NCBI RefSeq assembly: GCF_008831285.2
Contig: NC_045144.1
Coordinates: 19,423,716 to 19,487,715 of the forward strand
DNA: 64,000 nucleotides
Direction: 5' to 3'
DNA from: Nymphaea colorata
Lineage: Eukaryota > Streptophyta > Magnoliopsida > Nymphaeales > Nymphaeaceae
How positions within the stretch are numbered: the first letter of the stretch is position 1; every line of letters starts with the position of its first letter. This document shows, piece by piece, positions 23,101-34,900 of this stretch. Position numbers and translations under genes: made by a program. Under the pieces are notes generated by a model. That model worked only from the letters and a program-made list of their open reading frames with translations. It was not told the DNA's origin and did not search any database.

Positions 23101-26082
23101 TGTAAGTCTCCACCGCTGCCCTAATCTCTTTATGAGTGAGATTAGGGTTAGTTAATAAAAGGATTTTCTCTCTCTAAGACCGTTGGCTGTAACAAATCCA
23201 AAAAAAATAATTTTTTAAATCTGTAGAGTCCATCAAAGGATAAAAGATCACAGCGGACTGGCAAATGAGCCAACTGGATCAGATAAGTTTAGCTCATGAA
23301 ATATATAAATGTTTTCTTTGTATCCATGGAATAGGATCCATCAGAAAAGATTGGCTCCTTGACATATATAAATGAATTCAATATGAAGAAAGGTTGGTTT
23401 TGGCTTACAGACTTGTTAATATATAGCATACATATTTTCACATGCATACACATTATGTGTGTCTACATGTTTGCTATGGACATGCATATCACACTACACA
23501 GACATAAGAACATATCTTAAATACCAAAGCTTTAAAAACATCAAAAGTAATCAGAAAACAAGCTGGCACTTGTTTGGCTAGTATTGATCAGCTCATGCAT
23601 GCCCTTTCATAAGCTACTTGTAAGTTCTCAGCATTAGTGACTGACACAGAGAAAGGCCCATTTCAACGTATTGTCCAGCCCTAGTTACAAGAAAGGATAA
23701 AATTTGCAAGGGAAGGTGTATTGACCATCAAACATTGAAAAGGCTCATTTTTTCCTCGAGAAATCCAAGTAAATGGTAAAATATTTGTAGTGACTTTGAC
23801 ATAAGCAAGGAGTAGAGACTACCAGCCAAAGATTTCACAATAACAAGAACCATGCAGTATCAAAAATTCCACAATAAAAAGCACAGGAAAAGATTAGACA
23901 TACCCATCAAGCATCCAATAACTTCGCCTTTGAAAATTTGGGTTATCCTCTCCATGAGCATAATAGCAGTTTAATGCATCAACATTCCCCACCTAGGCAC
24001 ATATACAAGAAGGAATTCCTTTGAGTGTGAAATCTTCCACATTGGACGCGGCTAATAAAGTTAACAACAAAAAGGTTGATACTTGATATTTTCAATAGCT
24101 GAAAAAAGTCACTGATTTATGGTTGTGACACTGACAAAACTTTGGCACAACATGCATCTGCTGTCACCTGTCAGATGCTTGCAAATGCAATATAACACAG
24201 CTTCTTGCAACAATCAGAAGTCAGAACTGCTGCAGCAGAATATGATGAAAAACTAGGAAGGGAGGTTTTAACACAAAGGCCAACACAAAAGAAACCAAAA
24301 ATAAATGCATGTATAAAAATAGCAGTGAACATACTGCACTTTGCCTGTTTAGCATAGTTCTTGGGATTATGTTTTCCCCAGGGAAAGGTAGGAGCTGTTA
24401 AATCACAAAACGTTCTATATATATTACAGGGGATTGACTTGGAAGCCACTAAAAACCAATTACACGTCATAGTTGTAAGGTACAGTAAAGAAACACAGAA
24501 GACACGACACATTTACCATATATCTTAATGCTGTGAAATTTGGCAATAGAACTAGCCAACGGTGCTCAAGCAGCTAAATTGATCTTTAACGCACAGATAC
24601 TCTTAAACCGTTGACTCTAAAAGAGAGGTACAGCTAACAGAATGCTGATCAATCAAGTAGATTGCCTAAACTGCTGTTGAGATTAAAGCCAGTTTTTGCA
24701 CCAATTAGAGGACTGTATAGTGTATACCCATCCTTGTGCTTAGATTGTGTCAAGTGTATTATCTGTGCTGCCATACCTAGGTTTTTCTCTTAGACATCCT
24801 TTCATGAGAACAACCCCCAAATAAAATCCTGAGTGCTTCAATAATCCACCAGTAAATACCCTTTCCAATTGAGCTTTTTTCTGTATACCTATTTCTTCGC
24901 CTGATCATGTGTTCCTATAATTTCTGCTGATACAGTATGGAGTTGCTGGACCGACACCCAAAAGTTTTAGTTTTGAACCCTTACCCCATAACTGAAGTTT
25001 GGAAAGCATGCACCATGGATCCCTACAGGTGACGAATGTTCAACCCTCAAGATACAGTAAACCATCAGAAACCTTCCCAAGTCTAAGACATGGACATGAA
25101 TTTAAGAAAAAGAATAACGACCACACACATAGAGACATGAATGGTGTATAATACAACAACTTGATCGGCAAGCTCATTACACTTGACAGATAAAACAAGT
25201 GCGCTTCAACTAAAACTACAAGAAGCAGAAAGCGCAGCAGAATCAGGTGATCAGCTAACCTTCAGTCTCTCATGTGCTTCTCCAACCGTTCTTCCATCTC
25301 TTTTTTTTCTCCAATTATAGCCATCCTTGCGGAAAAAACGAAGTATCCTCCGGTTGAATAGGAACAAGGAACCACCTGCAGAACAGAGAGAAACAGCAAA
25401 CAGAATGGCTAAACGGGACGCTAGACATCTATAAGCCATCAGTCATCAAGTCATGAAAGACTTGACTTACTTCTACATACCAAGCAAGAATAATCGCACT
25501 CAGATATATTTCATACACCAGTAATATCATCAAAATGAGAAAAGAATCAATTTCCTCCTGAGATGTCAGCAAGAACAGACCCACAGATAATTATCCATCA
25601 ATTATATAGAAGACAGAATTAACCTACTTGGAGGTTTAGTTGGAGATTCTGTAGTAATCTTGAACTTCTCATGGTTCTGTAAAATAAACAGCACCTCTGC
25701 TGGCTTCAGCCAACGGTGTTGAGCTTCTTGCTGAAGTTCACTGAAATCGAACTCTGCAGCCACCAAAGAAAACGCCATCCACGTTTAGAAGTGTAATCAT
25801 GTGTCAAAGGAGCAGAAGCCACCACCACCACACACAAAAAAACAATAACAATGAACATATATGATATCCCAAAGTTTCTGTTAAAGCCAATGACACCCAT
25901 CAACAGATCAAACAATTCCAACTCCCAAACCCCAGTTTCACGAAGATCTCCATGAGAAATCAAAGAATAAAACAGATAAACTGAAAACTATCTATAGCCC
26001 ACTAAAATTCTACCAGAATCATTTCAAAACTTGCGAAAAGGAGGAGAGAAATGCAAACTTTACCATCATTGGAGAAATGCAT
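9492..26082 (-). CDS. CAMTA4: Calmodulin-binding transcription activator, CAMTA4 type
   Basis: Model: complement(join(9492..9572, 9718..10014, 10295..10892, 11672..12357, 12768..13280, 13682..13905, 15275..15800, 17277..17322, 23904..23992, 25260..25375, 25628..25753, 26064..26082)), 1106 aa, phases consistent at all 11 introns. A nuclear factor that binds CGCG-type boxes and responds to Ca2+/calmodulin. Domains: CG-1 DNA-binding domain at about 8-132 (AQHRWLKPAEVLFILQN, RRILRFFRKDGYNWRKK, NCYYAHGEDN, RRSYWMLDG, HIVLVHYREV); acidic Ser-rich middle; TIG domain at about 554-640 (VIIIGDFLCDP, VLRCQAPPHVTGKVPFCITS); ankyrin repeats at about 720-830 (GWTALHWAAKFGREKMVAAL); IQ motifs and calmodulin-binding region at about 880-1010 (AARIQSAFRAHSFRKRQQ, VVKIQAHVRGHQVRKKYRE, ILRWRRKGAGLRGFR). 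CAMTA4 is preferred because of the short N-terminus and the ILKVFRKQKVD tail. For the exon ending at 13905, the acceptor CTCTTTAG was chosen because it alone keeps phase with the upstream donor. The CG-1 intron 17323-23903 carries a copia element. Confidence 0.95.
11149..11185. repeat. (CA)n(GA)n microsatellite in a CAMTA4 intron
   Basis: About 8 CA units followed by about 10 GA units, inside the intron between 10893 and 11671. Confidence 0.95.
17323..17984. other. CAMTA4 intron DNA with GACTAGTC-type palindromic repeat
   Basis: Intronic. Between about 17570 and 17700 the sequence is crowded with CTAGTC, GACTAG and GACTGGTC words. The same word set recurs near 34430-34560 and 48535-48580, suggesting one dispersed repeat family. 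No exon is needed here to keep the CAMTA4 frame. Confidence 0.5.
17985..18176 (+). repeat. 5' LTR of the copia element
   Basis: About 190 bases, matching 23000-23194. Ends CTCTAACA directly before the primer-binding site. It contains a TTAATAAAAGG motif (18133-18143) that could serve as TATA or polyadenylation signal. The left boundary is approximate because the expected TG start is not clear. Confidence 0.85.
18177..18188 (+). other. Primer-binding site, tRNA-Met type
   Basis: TGGTATCAGAGC immediately follows the 5' LTR. This is the usual plant copia primer-binding site complementary to the 3' end of initiator tRNA-Met. Confidence 0.9.
18633..18843 (+). repeat. 108-bp tandem duplication in the copia leader
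   Basis: Two copies (18633-18740 and 18741-18843) starting TGGACTGATTTACTGAAC and ending AAGTTGATTGTTGTG, with several mismatches. The duplication lies in the untranslated leader ahead of gag. Confidence 0.88.
19873..20397 (+). pseudogene. Copia protease / GAG-pre-integrase fragment
   Basis: The longest open stretch of the element (174 codons). IIDSKASKHFC matches the region around the copia protease active site, where the usual D-S/T-G is altered to D-S-K. It is followed by LYAPEFPTNVLSVGKL and the GAG-pre-integrase WHLRLGHP near the end. The frame is lost before the integrase core. Confidence 0.8.
21545..22495 (+). pseudogene. Copia reverse transcriptase remnant with mutated YVDD
   Basis: Fragments in several frames match copia RT: WRQAMQDEMD at about 21563, ARLVVKGYMQTY at about 21709, QLDVKN at about 21840, and TIPDISFAIGKLSQFM near 22385. 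The catalytic YVDD reads YVDH at 22100-22111. With the many stops and this loss of an active-site Asp, the enzyme is dead. Confidence 0.8.
22641..22992 (+). pseudogene. Copia RNase H remnant
   Basis: The SRSSAESKYRA region, then MYCDNRAATYIAN and KHIEVHCHYIRD, then QIADVFTKALP: the order seen at the C-terminus of copia pol. The parts lie in two frames, so at least one frameshift separates them (near 22815). Confidence 0.8.
23000..23194 (+). repeat. 3' LTR of the copia element
   Basis: Matches 17985-18176 and ends TGTAACA. By eye there are roughly 15-20 differences over about 185 aligned bases, so the insertion is not recent. It follows a short purine-rich tract at 22991-22999. Confidence 0.85.
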
Positions 26083-26599
26083 GACACTCGAAATCCTAAG
26101 CCAAGAACCACACAACAGCCAAATTGCAAAAGGATGAAAGAAACGAGAAGGATTTTGGTAACAAGGAGAAAAAATAAAACACAGGTTGGCTCAGGAGACA
26201 GATTGTTTAGTCCAGGAGGAAGCACGTTGCTCAAAGGAAAAGGCTATTACTAGATTAGGCGCGTTTCTGTAAAAAGGAAACAGTAAACGGACGTAGGTGG
26301 ATGATAATTAAATATGAACAATTCCGCTGATACGACGAGCTGCCCTCGTAGTTTTCCTCTATTCATTTTTTCAACGTAGTCCCTAGCATTAAGCTATATT
26401 ACAAACCGGCCGTCATTAGTGTTCCTTCGAGGTCAGTCAACTAAAGCAACAAAGATTTGACCATAAATCCAGTACCTTGGTGTAATGAAAATTTTATTTC
26501 TGAAACGCAAATGTTCTTTGACCCTCAAATTCTTTCCTCTGACCAAGAAACTAAACTTTTCACAATAAATTCAATTTCATGAATGCTCTTTGATCATAA

Positions 26600-26836
26600 A
26601 GGGCACCGGGTCTTAAATATTTAGTTTATTATTATTATTATTATATATAACTATAATATATTATTACGATTTAATTATATTTATATATTATTTTATATTA
26701 AAAATATATTTTTTAATTTAATCAAGTGACTCAAGCTCGAGCTCCAGTTTTAATTATCTAACCAAGTTGAGTTTCGGGTGTCGAGCCAGCTCGAACCCAA
26801 CTCATTATCAGGTCAGGCAACCAGATGTCTAGGCTT
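26600..26836. mobile_element. MITE-like element, relative of the one at 29408-29630
   Basis: Layout: GGGCACCGGG at one end, an AT-rich centre (TTATTATTAT, ATATT), TTTAATTTAATCAAGTGA, CTCGAGCTC, then GGTGTCGAGCC. This follows the order of the element at 29408-29630 (GGGCATCGG, AT-rich, TTTAATCGGGC, CTCGAGCTCGGG, GATGTCGGGCC). Terminal inverted repeats are weak here. Confidence 0.5.
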
Positions 26837-28901
26837 ATTCTACTCGTAAGACCTGATCTTGACGTTGCTATAAAATAATATTTTTTTACAAAAGTTATAG
26901 AGCATTGATCTTATAACTTCTAAGCAAATTCCAATCCACAAAAAAAATGTGGGACCAGGCTTATATTCATTCTCAAAGAGGAAGAAAGATGAAGCAAGAG
27001 CGGAGCAAAAAAAAAAAAAAATTAATTGAGGAGCAGTTTAAGTTATTGACTTAAATTTGGTCTACACATTTTGTGTAGCTAAAGATGAGTCCACTTAGGT
27101 GCTATGAAATTTTTGAAAGGTTAGTGTGGGCGCACTATAGCTAAAGGCGGCCTACAAAAATTATTTATTTACATATATAGACTTCAATAAGTTTTAGTTT
27201 TTTTTTTTATAGATGAGTGCTTCTTAAAGTTTAAAATTTAAATTTTTAATGCCCCCAATCAAAAATTTCTGGAGATCCGCTACTAATTGTAACAACGCTA
27301 CACCATGAAAGAGTTAGTAAAAAGTTAAAAAAAAATATTTGCAGAAAAGTGCACCACAAGAGACTCTTTTGCACTATTTTGTATAAGGTAAGGGCGGCAT
27401 TCTTAATTTTTGTTTTTTTCTTGCGGGAGAGAATAATGGGTTGAAAATAGACTGCCCAAATAGGACATGGACATGTGGTGAAGGCACTGAAGCGCTAAGA
27501 CAGTGTTCTGGGGAGTGTCGGTGCCCGTCTCGTTTCGGTTTGCTGGGTGTATCGGCTTATTTAATTTTAGAATAATTTGAACTGATTTAAGATACTTAAA
27601 AAAAAGAAAAAAACTTTTCTACTTCGATGATAGACCGATACGATACAATATTGACAAAACATAGGAAAAGTAACAAAAAATACAAAAAAAAACGAGCATT
27701 TAGTGAGAAAACGAACACTCAACCTCGAAAAGTTTTCGTTTCATTGTTTATATTGGTTTAGTTGGAGCGGCTAGATGTAAAACATGGAAAGATGAGCTTG
27801 ACTTTATTATTTTCTAAAATTTGAGGAAAGGAGTGTACTTTTAGTCCATCAATAGCAATTTTTCATTGCAGGAATCAAACTATGCTTTCAAAATTTTAAC
27901 AAGGTCGATTGTTTATATAAGTTAAAGCAGAATTTTAAAAATTTACATATAAAATTTTGATTTTTTCTCTTAAATTTAAGGAGGGATGGGGGCATATAAT
28001 TGGGCTAATTAATGAGGCTGACATAATTGCCCAACCACTGGCAACATCATAAATTAAATTATAAGGGCATTTTTGTCATTTCAATGTAGCACATTTCCAT
28101 TCTCTCTCTCTCGCCAACCATAAACCAACCAGTCCAATGAAACTCTTGGTATGGAGTGTGGGACCCGGACAAATGGATCAGTCCCAATCCAAGATCCAAG
28201 AGTATCTACGTACCTCCATTGAATGGACTAGGGAATCTTGAATCTGAGCAACACGACATACTATGGACCTTTCAAACACTAGCTGATGCTATTAGTCTTA
28301 GATCCATATCCATATGCTATTTTGGACATCATGGATCCGGGTCGAGTATCCAGTAGGCACGCAACTGGTACTGTTTTGGTTTTCAGTTCTCTCTTCTTTT
28401 CCATGACCAAGTCCAAATGGTAGCTGATCTGGATCCACTCTATGAATACCTAGGTGCAGTCGGATCCGGTTCAGGTTCCCATCCAGGCCCTCTAATTAGG
28501 CATGATCAATATCAGATCCGATCGGATCCGATTCGTAAAATGGTTGAAGGGCACCAACAAGTAAATTGTATGAGGTCTGTGTAGGCAACTGCCCACCGGA
28601 GCCCACACCTTGCTTCCCTGACAAAGCTAGCCTCCAATTTTCGTTTACTTTTTTGTCTGGCTGCGAGGGTCAACGCTAACAATATTCGCTAAAATGTGCC
28701 ATTATTCAAGTTAATATCGGCGAACTTAGGTTTTATCTTAACAATTCCACAAATTCTTGAGACATTCAGGGATCGTCCAAATTCATTGTCAAACTTGTAG
28801 GCCCAACCACCACAAACTTCTACAGAACAATTCAAATAATGCAGAACATGTATATTATAATATGCAGAAAGGATGGAGTTAAAGAATAATACCAACGAGG
28901 C

Positions 28902-28980
28902 ATATATATATATATATATAATGTATGTATGTGTTTGTAGAGAGAGAGAGAGAGAGAGAGAGAGGGGGAGAGAGAGAGAG
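28902..28980. repeat. (TA)n and (GA)n microsatellites
   Basis: TA repeat at 28902-28921, a short TATG/TG spacer, then an interrupted GA repeat at 28939-28980. Confidence 0.93.
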
Positions 28981-29232
28981 GGGTAGATTCCCGTCTGCCA
29001 ATAAAAAGGAAGAAAACATGAAAGTGCCCACCACTTGGAGGTTAATGGGACAGCATATTCTTCTTTACTTTTTTTTTTTCTCATGTGAGAGAAATTTCAT
29101 CTAGGATCGTACTTTTGATCCAAATTCTGCGAACAAGTCTTAAGAATTATGTTATGTGTTTATACTCAATTCAATTGGCGGAAACCCATAAATATTAGTT
29201 TCCCAAACTCTCTCTCTCTTTCTCTTTTTTTT

Positions 29233-29404
<172 letters not shown>

Positions 29405-29407
29405 TAA

Positions 29408-29630
29408 GGCTGGGCATCGGACCAGGCCAGGTCGACCTGGGTGGGCCCGATAATTTATTTTTATTTTTCTTTATTAATATATATACAATACTTTATTATA
29501 AGTAATTATATATATATAATTTCATATTAAAAAATATTGTTAAATTTAATCGGGCCGGGCTCGAGCTCGGGTTTTCTGAGTTGGGCAGGGCCTAGTTTTT
29601 GGATGTCGGGCCGGCCCGATGCCCATGCTT
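29408..29630. mobile_element. MITE-like element with inverted terminal repeats
   Basis: The left end GGCTGGGCATCGGACCAGGC and the reverse complement of the right end (GCATGGGCATCGGGCCGGCC) match closely, giving a roughly 20-bp imperfect inverted repeat around an AT-rich core. No open frame. The superfamily is undecided because flanking duplications are obscured by the TA array. Confidence 0.7.
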
Positions 29631-30049
29631 AATTTTTTGTCTCTCATTTAGGCGGCAGGGTTCTCTCCTGCTCACCTGATGTTCCACTTCATTTAATTTA
29701 ACATAAGGAGCACCATTGTTTGTATGGCATTGCTACACTTCAAAATTGAATAATATAAATGCAACTTATATTGGATTTGATCAAATTTTGGTACATCCAA
29801 AAGAAACAAAAAAAAAAAAAAAAATCTCAAAACCATCTCTTAACCATTTACGTTCCAGTTGTCAAAAGAAAAAAAAAAACTTATGGCCTGTATGAGGAAA
29901 TTTGGACATGTATAACTCATTTGGAAATTAAGGTCAATGTTTGGGACTTGAAAGAAATTATTGCTTTAAGAACCCAATAGAGCCAATGAACAAGGTGTGA
30001 ACCCTAGTCCACCAAACATGGGCCCATCTTTGTGCTCCACTGGGGAAGG

Positions 30050-30120
30050 TTTGCACTTATTGAACTTGGGACCCTTAAGCCATGTGAGTCCCCACCTTAG
30101 CCAACCACTCAACCCCTTAA
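30050..30120 (-). mobile_element. tRNA-derived SINE-like fragment
   Basis: On the minus strand: TGGTTGGCTAAGGTGG resembles a tRNA A box, followed about 40 bases later by AAGTTCAATAAG, a degenerate B box. Related segments lie at 40545-40660 and 52215-52325, all in the same orientation. Confidence 0.4.
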
Positions 30121-31929
30121 ATGTTAAAATGTTAGCCTAGCTCTTATCCTGGGGAATGCAAAGGGTTCTGACTCGGTCCGCATTCGCCATTTACTAGATC
30201 CAACCAAATCCAATCTTTCCTGACCTGAATTTTGCCCGCACTCGTACTCGAACCTGAATTTCTAGAGCCAAATTCAGGCCTGGCAGGCATAAGATCTAAC
30301 ATTTAGATGTGTTCTTATAAAATATTGGATTTGTTCTCAATTCAATCATTTAATCCTAAAACACATACCGTGTACAAGTCTGATTAGTATTTGATCCTGT
30401 TTGCATTGTTGGATTTGAAAGATGGATCCAGTTTCAAGTGGATAACCACATAACTCTGACCTGTAAACATCCAAGCTTAACTGGACCTGTACACTAGCCA
30501 TTTGAAATCAATTTGCCTTCTACAAACTTGACCAGGTTTGCTGGGTGCAGACTGAGTTTATGGCCATAAGATCAAGAAGATATCGAGCTAAGCATGAACT
30601 GGACAAAAATGACTTATCCAGGTTACAGAGAAGTAACAAGAAGGACTCCACTTTACTATGTTCCATTTAGTTAAGAATGCTAAAAGGAAGAACACGTATT
30701 ACGCCAAACAGATAGCTTACTTCTTGTGAAAATATTGCATAGAAACTGAATGGTGTTTCCCAAGTTTTTGTTCCTGTCACCTTGTCTGTGATAAAAGAAA
30801 ATTATTTTACTTAACTTGATGTTAAAGATAGATTCAGCTCAGTTTTTATCTTAGAAGTCATGCTTAAATTGTGTTTTTCTAGAAGTAAAATTATGATTTT
30901 CTAACCCAACGAGTTTTGATGCACTGTGGGCCATGGACTTTTCAGGTCTTTTTACATGTTAGGGTGATGAAAAGGCTCATAAAACTTGCGGCATATGATT
31001 TGCATACACCACACTTGCATGCACACACATCAAAATGTACAGTAGTGTATGTAAGTTTATGTCATAGCAGCTGAATAGAACCCCTAGTCAAGCTCCCCTA
31101 TGGAGTCGTTTTCACAACACATGGTGATAAAGGTCCTTGGAGGGATTCCTCATTATCAAGAAAAAAAGATGGAGTTTTCTACACAATGAGGTGAAGGATT
31201 TTCTGTTCATGGTTCAGAATCAGTTGATTGCTGAACCTAATTGAGCTGAGCTACAGATGACTCAACCAGTTTCCCCGCCGAATCCGCAAGCCTGCTAGTT
31301 TCAGATATAACATGGAGTGATCAAAGCTGGTTCTCACAAAATTTCCATTTTGTTTCTATTTTTATCAGTTGAATCTATACATTAGATGGGATGCCTTTCA
31401 AATTTACGAGCACAAGTACCACTTTTCTCAGTACGTGCTTGAACTTATGAACAAAAACCACACAAAAATTAAGCAAAATGTCTGAATCATCGGATTCAGA
31501 AGAGTCAACAGCCAACTGTGCAGACTAAAGAACAGGACAAAACAATTATCATACACATGAATTATTAGGAAGTGCATACATCAAATACTACCATCACATC
31601 ATAGACATGACCAATTAGATTGATGGGAATAATCATCACAAAGTTCCTTAAAATTTTCATTGTAAGCACACCAATAAAGGAAAAAGTCATGCTTGTGTGA
31701 TTCAAACTTTTAGCTTAATGCACACCAAATGAATAAGCAGCATCTTCCCCTGCACGATTTTGCGAATTCCTCAACAGCAAGATGTGTTGCCTGATTCAAC
31801 TACATGGAACATTTCAGGTGAAGATTCGCCATACAGATGCAGATTTGGAATGAATAATTTAGCTAGCTTTTTGGCAGATAGATCTTGTTAGCTCCTCTCT
31901 GAATGAGAAACTGGTAACAGAATGCTTTC

Positions 31930-34900
31930 TCAGGAATCAGTTCTTCTCAAGTATGCCAAGACAACAAGTCCAGCAACAAGTGCTGCACCAGCAGCAACCC
32001 TACCGTATGCTGCACCCCAAGAATCTTTACATGCAACTTGTAAGCCTCCAGGACTTGACTGCCTCGTCCTACTGTGACCATCTGAATTGCAGTAATCTAA
32101 GTGCAACCTCAACCACTGCCAAAGTCACACCACAAATTAATTTATAACATAGAAAGAATTACCATTAGAACATAAAATCTTTATAACATACAAGGTTTTC
32201 TCAGGTTGCGCCATGCACTGGATCTCTTTCTGTTTAAGGGCATGATGCATTTATCATTGTGTTTCTGCTTGCTTGTCCTGGCCTACTTATCGTTTTGCCT
32301 TATATGTGTGCACGTGTATGATTTATTTATTTTGTTAGCAAGATGGGGGGATAAGGCACGTTTGATTGCAAGACCTTTCAATCTGGTGTGGCACTCAAAT
32401 AGTTATCTGAATTGAGTTTTCTTCTGAGACTACACATACACATGAGATTGTCATCACGTGAAGGAAGCAACTGGTCTTACAGAGAAACCTCAGGCAACAA
32501 AGGGACAAGACCAGACCAATAGTTTAAAGCTGAAAAAAGAGTTATTTTATCTAACCATGAGAAATGGATAACCAACTCTTACTTTAGGTTTAACTGACAA
32601 TTGAAAGAGGCATTTTACTCTTGGAAAGGCAATAATTCTTATACCCTGTCAATGGAGGAACAAAAAAGTTGCCAGCGTTCTAAGATTAACATCCATGAGC
32701 AATGTTGTCCAGTACTGAATCTACTGATATCAAAGCAAATTCTTTTGCCAGAAAAAATATGCAGGTTGTGTCAAATCCATGCCAATTAGACTCAATTCAT
32801 TAAGTCAAGAATCAGTACTAATTTTACTGTAGGAAAATGTCAGGAAAGAACAAAGATTTAAGCTAGCCTTGCTTCAATAAGGAGAAAATCTATGCACATT
32901 GGTTGATGCCTGATGGTCAATACACACTGGTAGTGAAAATATTCCCATGAGTTACATCTATGCCGAATTCACAGATTCTCCATATGCCTATTAAGAGTAA
33001 TGGTATAACGTGACTAAAAGCAATAAGATGCTATTCAAGTTCCATGTGCAGAAAGGCTATGTGTTTCATTAGGTTCACATTGTTACTTCAACTATACATG
33101 CTGAGAACCTAATTAGCTCTCTAAAAATTACTAATGAAAAGAGAACCAATACAAGTAACACAAGTCTAGATTTCAGAAACTGCTTGCAAGACTAGCCTTA
33201 CCTTCCAGCCTGCTAGCCTAGCATGTTCTACAGCAGCTGCAAGGTCGCTGTCTGAAGCAAGCAAGACTTTGTCATGCTCTTCATCTTCATACTGCAGCAA
33301 ATAAGAACAGCTTATGACAATGCAGAAAGATGTACACATTAAAGATGATTCATTTAAAGAGAAATTTTATAAGGAGAATAACCATGATCTGAGGAAGAGA
33401 GTTTCTGTTGATGTCATTCCCTATTCTCTGAATTATGCAAGCTATCAACTCAGCGACACTTGTGGTATCTGAACAAGAAGAATGAAGCAAAAAAATCACT
33501 GTTATTCCTACTCATGGTTGTTCGTGAAAAATCTAATGTAAATTCACTAATTTTTTCATAAAAGAAATGCCAATACTAACCACAATCAAACCTATGCAGC
33601 CGGCCCTTTCTGTCCTCCAGCTTAAACCCAAACCTTGACCCCACGCCTGGCAGATAACCAGACTTCCCTGTTTCAGTTCCTTCAGATGCCAGCCTTGTAG
33701 ATGCATCACTGAAATACATACAAAGATTAAGACATAATGTCCGTAATCAACAATTGTGTCCAACAAGCACATGAAAAAGTAAAACACAGGGTTACTGAAT
33801 AACCTTTGTGAATCGTCTTCATCATCCACAGGTCCCAAGGACATTGCAGAGTCCCAAAACTTTTGCATGGTAGAGTTTGTAGTATCACTCACAACCATTC
33901 CAGTATTTCCAACCTAAATTAAAGAAAGAAAGGGATCAGATCCTCTCGGTATCATGGAAATCATCTGGGCCCACTGAAGAGAGAAAAAAGATCTGTTCAC
34001 AATATGAACGTGCATATAAAGAGGAAAAAAAAATATGTTTTGGCTAGTGAGGACTTTCTTCTACTATGGCACTCAGTTTTCAAAGCACCCAAAACACAAC
34101 CACGAAAAAAAGGGGAAAATTTTTTTTACTCAGCAGCAACTTGATCAAGATTTCCCCTTTTCCTCTTGTTCTATTGACTGCTACTGTTCTTTAACATCAT
34201 GCCTTAAATCACATATGGAAAACATATAATATGAACATTCTTCCAGTTTGACAGGTTACATGCTTGTTTGATTACTATTCTTATGGACCAACCATTTTCT
34301 GTAGTTAAACATCTCCTCCATCCAAAATAATCTCTTGACACTAAACATATTGCCTCAGATTCATTTTGTTCCCCAGACAAGTATGCAGATGATTTTCCTC
34401 AGTTAACATCTTCAGAGCTAAAACCCGAACTACTTGGCTGACTAGTCAGCCAACTAGTCGGTTAAGACCGTGATTTCGTCATACCACTAACCAGCCATTA
34501 GTTGTTCAGGCTAGTCAAGTAGTTAGCCTAGTTGTCGGTCAGAATCATCCCTGACCTTAGTATTCTTTGTGTACACATATATACAACTAGTTCCGAATGG
34601 TCATTTATCGACTTGAACAACCTCTGTCTGACTTCAGACTTTGACAACTTAGGTTAGCATGATAGCTTGCACACTTGTTTGCAGTTTAGCAACCAACCAA
34701 TATGACTCAAGATAAATGATAGTTCCAACAACAAAGCCATGAAATTAACATGAGGTTATCCGTAATTTAAACTAACAAAAAATAGAAGAAAATTAAGTGA
34801 GTTATTTGCTTTGCAGTATAACTAGTTGATCAATGTTTAAGAAATTCAAGAAATAACTCTACCACAAACTTTTTTTTTTTTTTGTTATTAGATTTTACTG

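Larger units (their letters stand above)
17985..23194 (+). mobile_element. Degenerate Ty1/copia LTR retrotransposon inside CAMTA4 intron
   Basis: About 5.2 kb, plus strand, so antisense to the host gene. Order: 5' LTR, primer-binding site, gag remnant with a CCHC-like knuckle (CTYCGKIGHLEDK near 19625-19665), protease/GAG-pre-integrase (IIDSKASKHFC; WHLRLGHP near 20310), integrase (LLHVDVWGPN, VDDYSR, QPNGVTEQ), reverse transcriptase (ARLVVKGYMQTY; QLDVKN), RNase H (MYCDNRAATYIAN near 22760; KHIEVHCHYIR; FTKALP), purine-rich tract (TGATGGGAAG), 3' LTR. The integrase-before-RT order defines copia. Many stops and frameshifts break every domain and no long gag-pol frame remains, so it is non-autonomous. 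A target-site duplication was not found with confidence. Confidence 0.92.

Noticed and set aside
28156-28356. 66-codon plus-strand ORF in GGATCC-rich DNA
   Set aside because: No domain, no splice partners, and located in transposon-like repetitive sequence.
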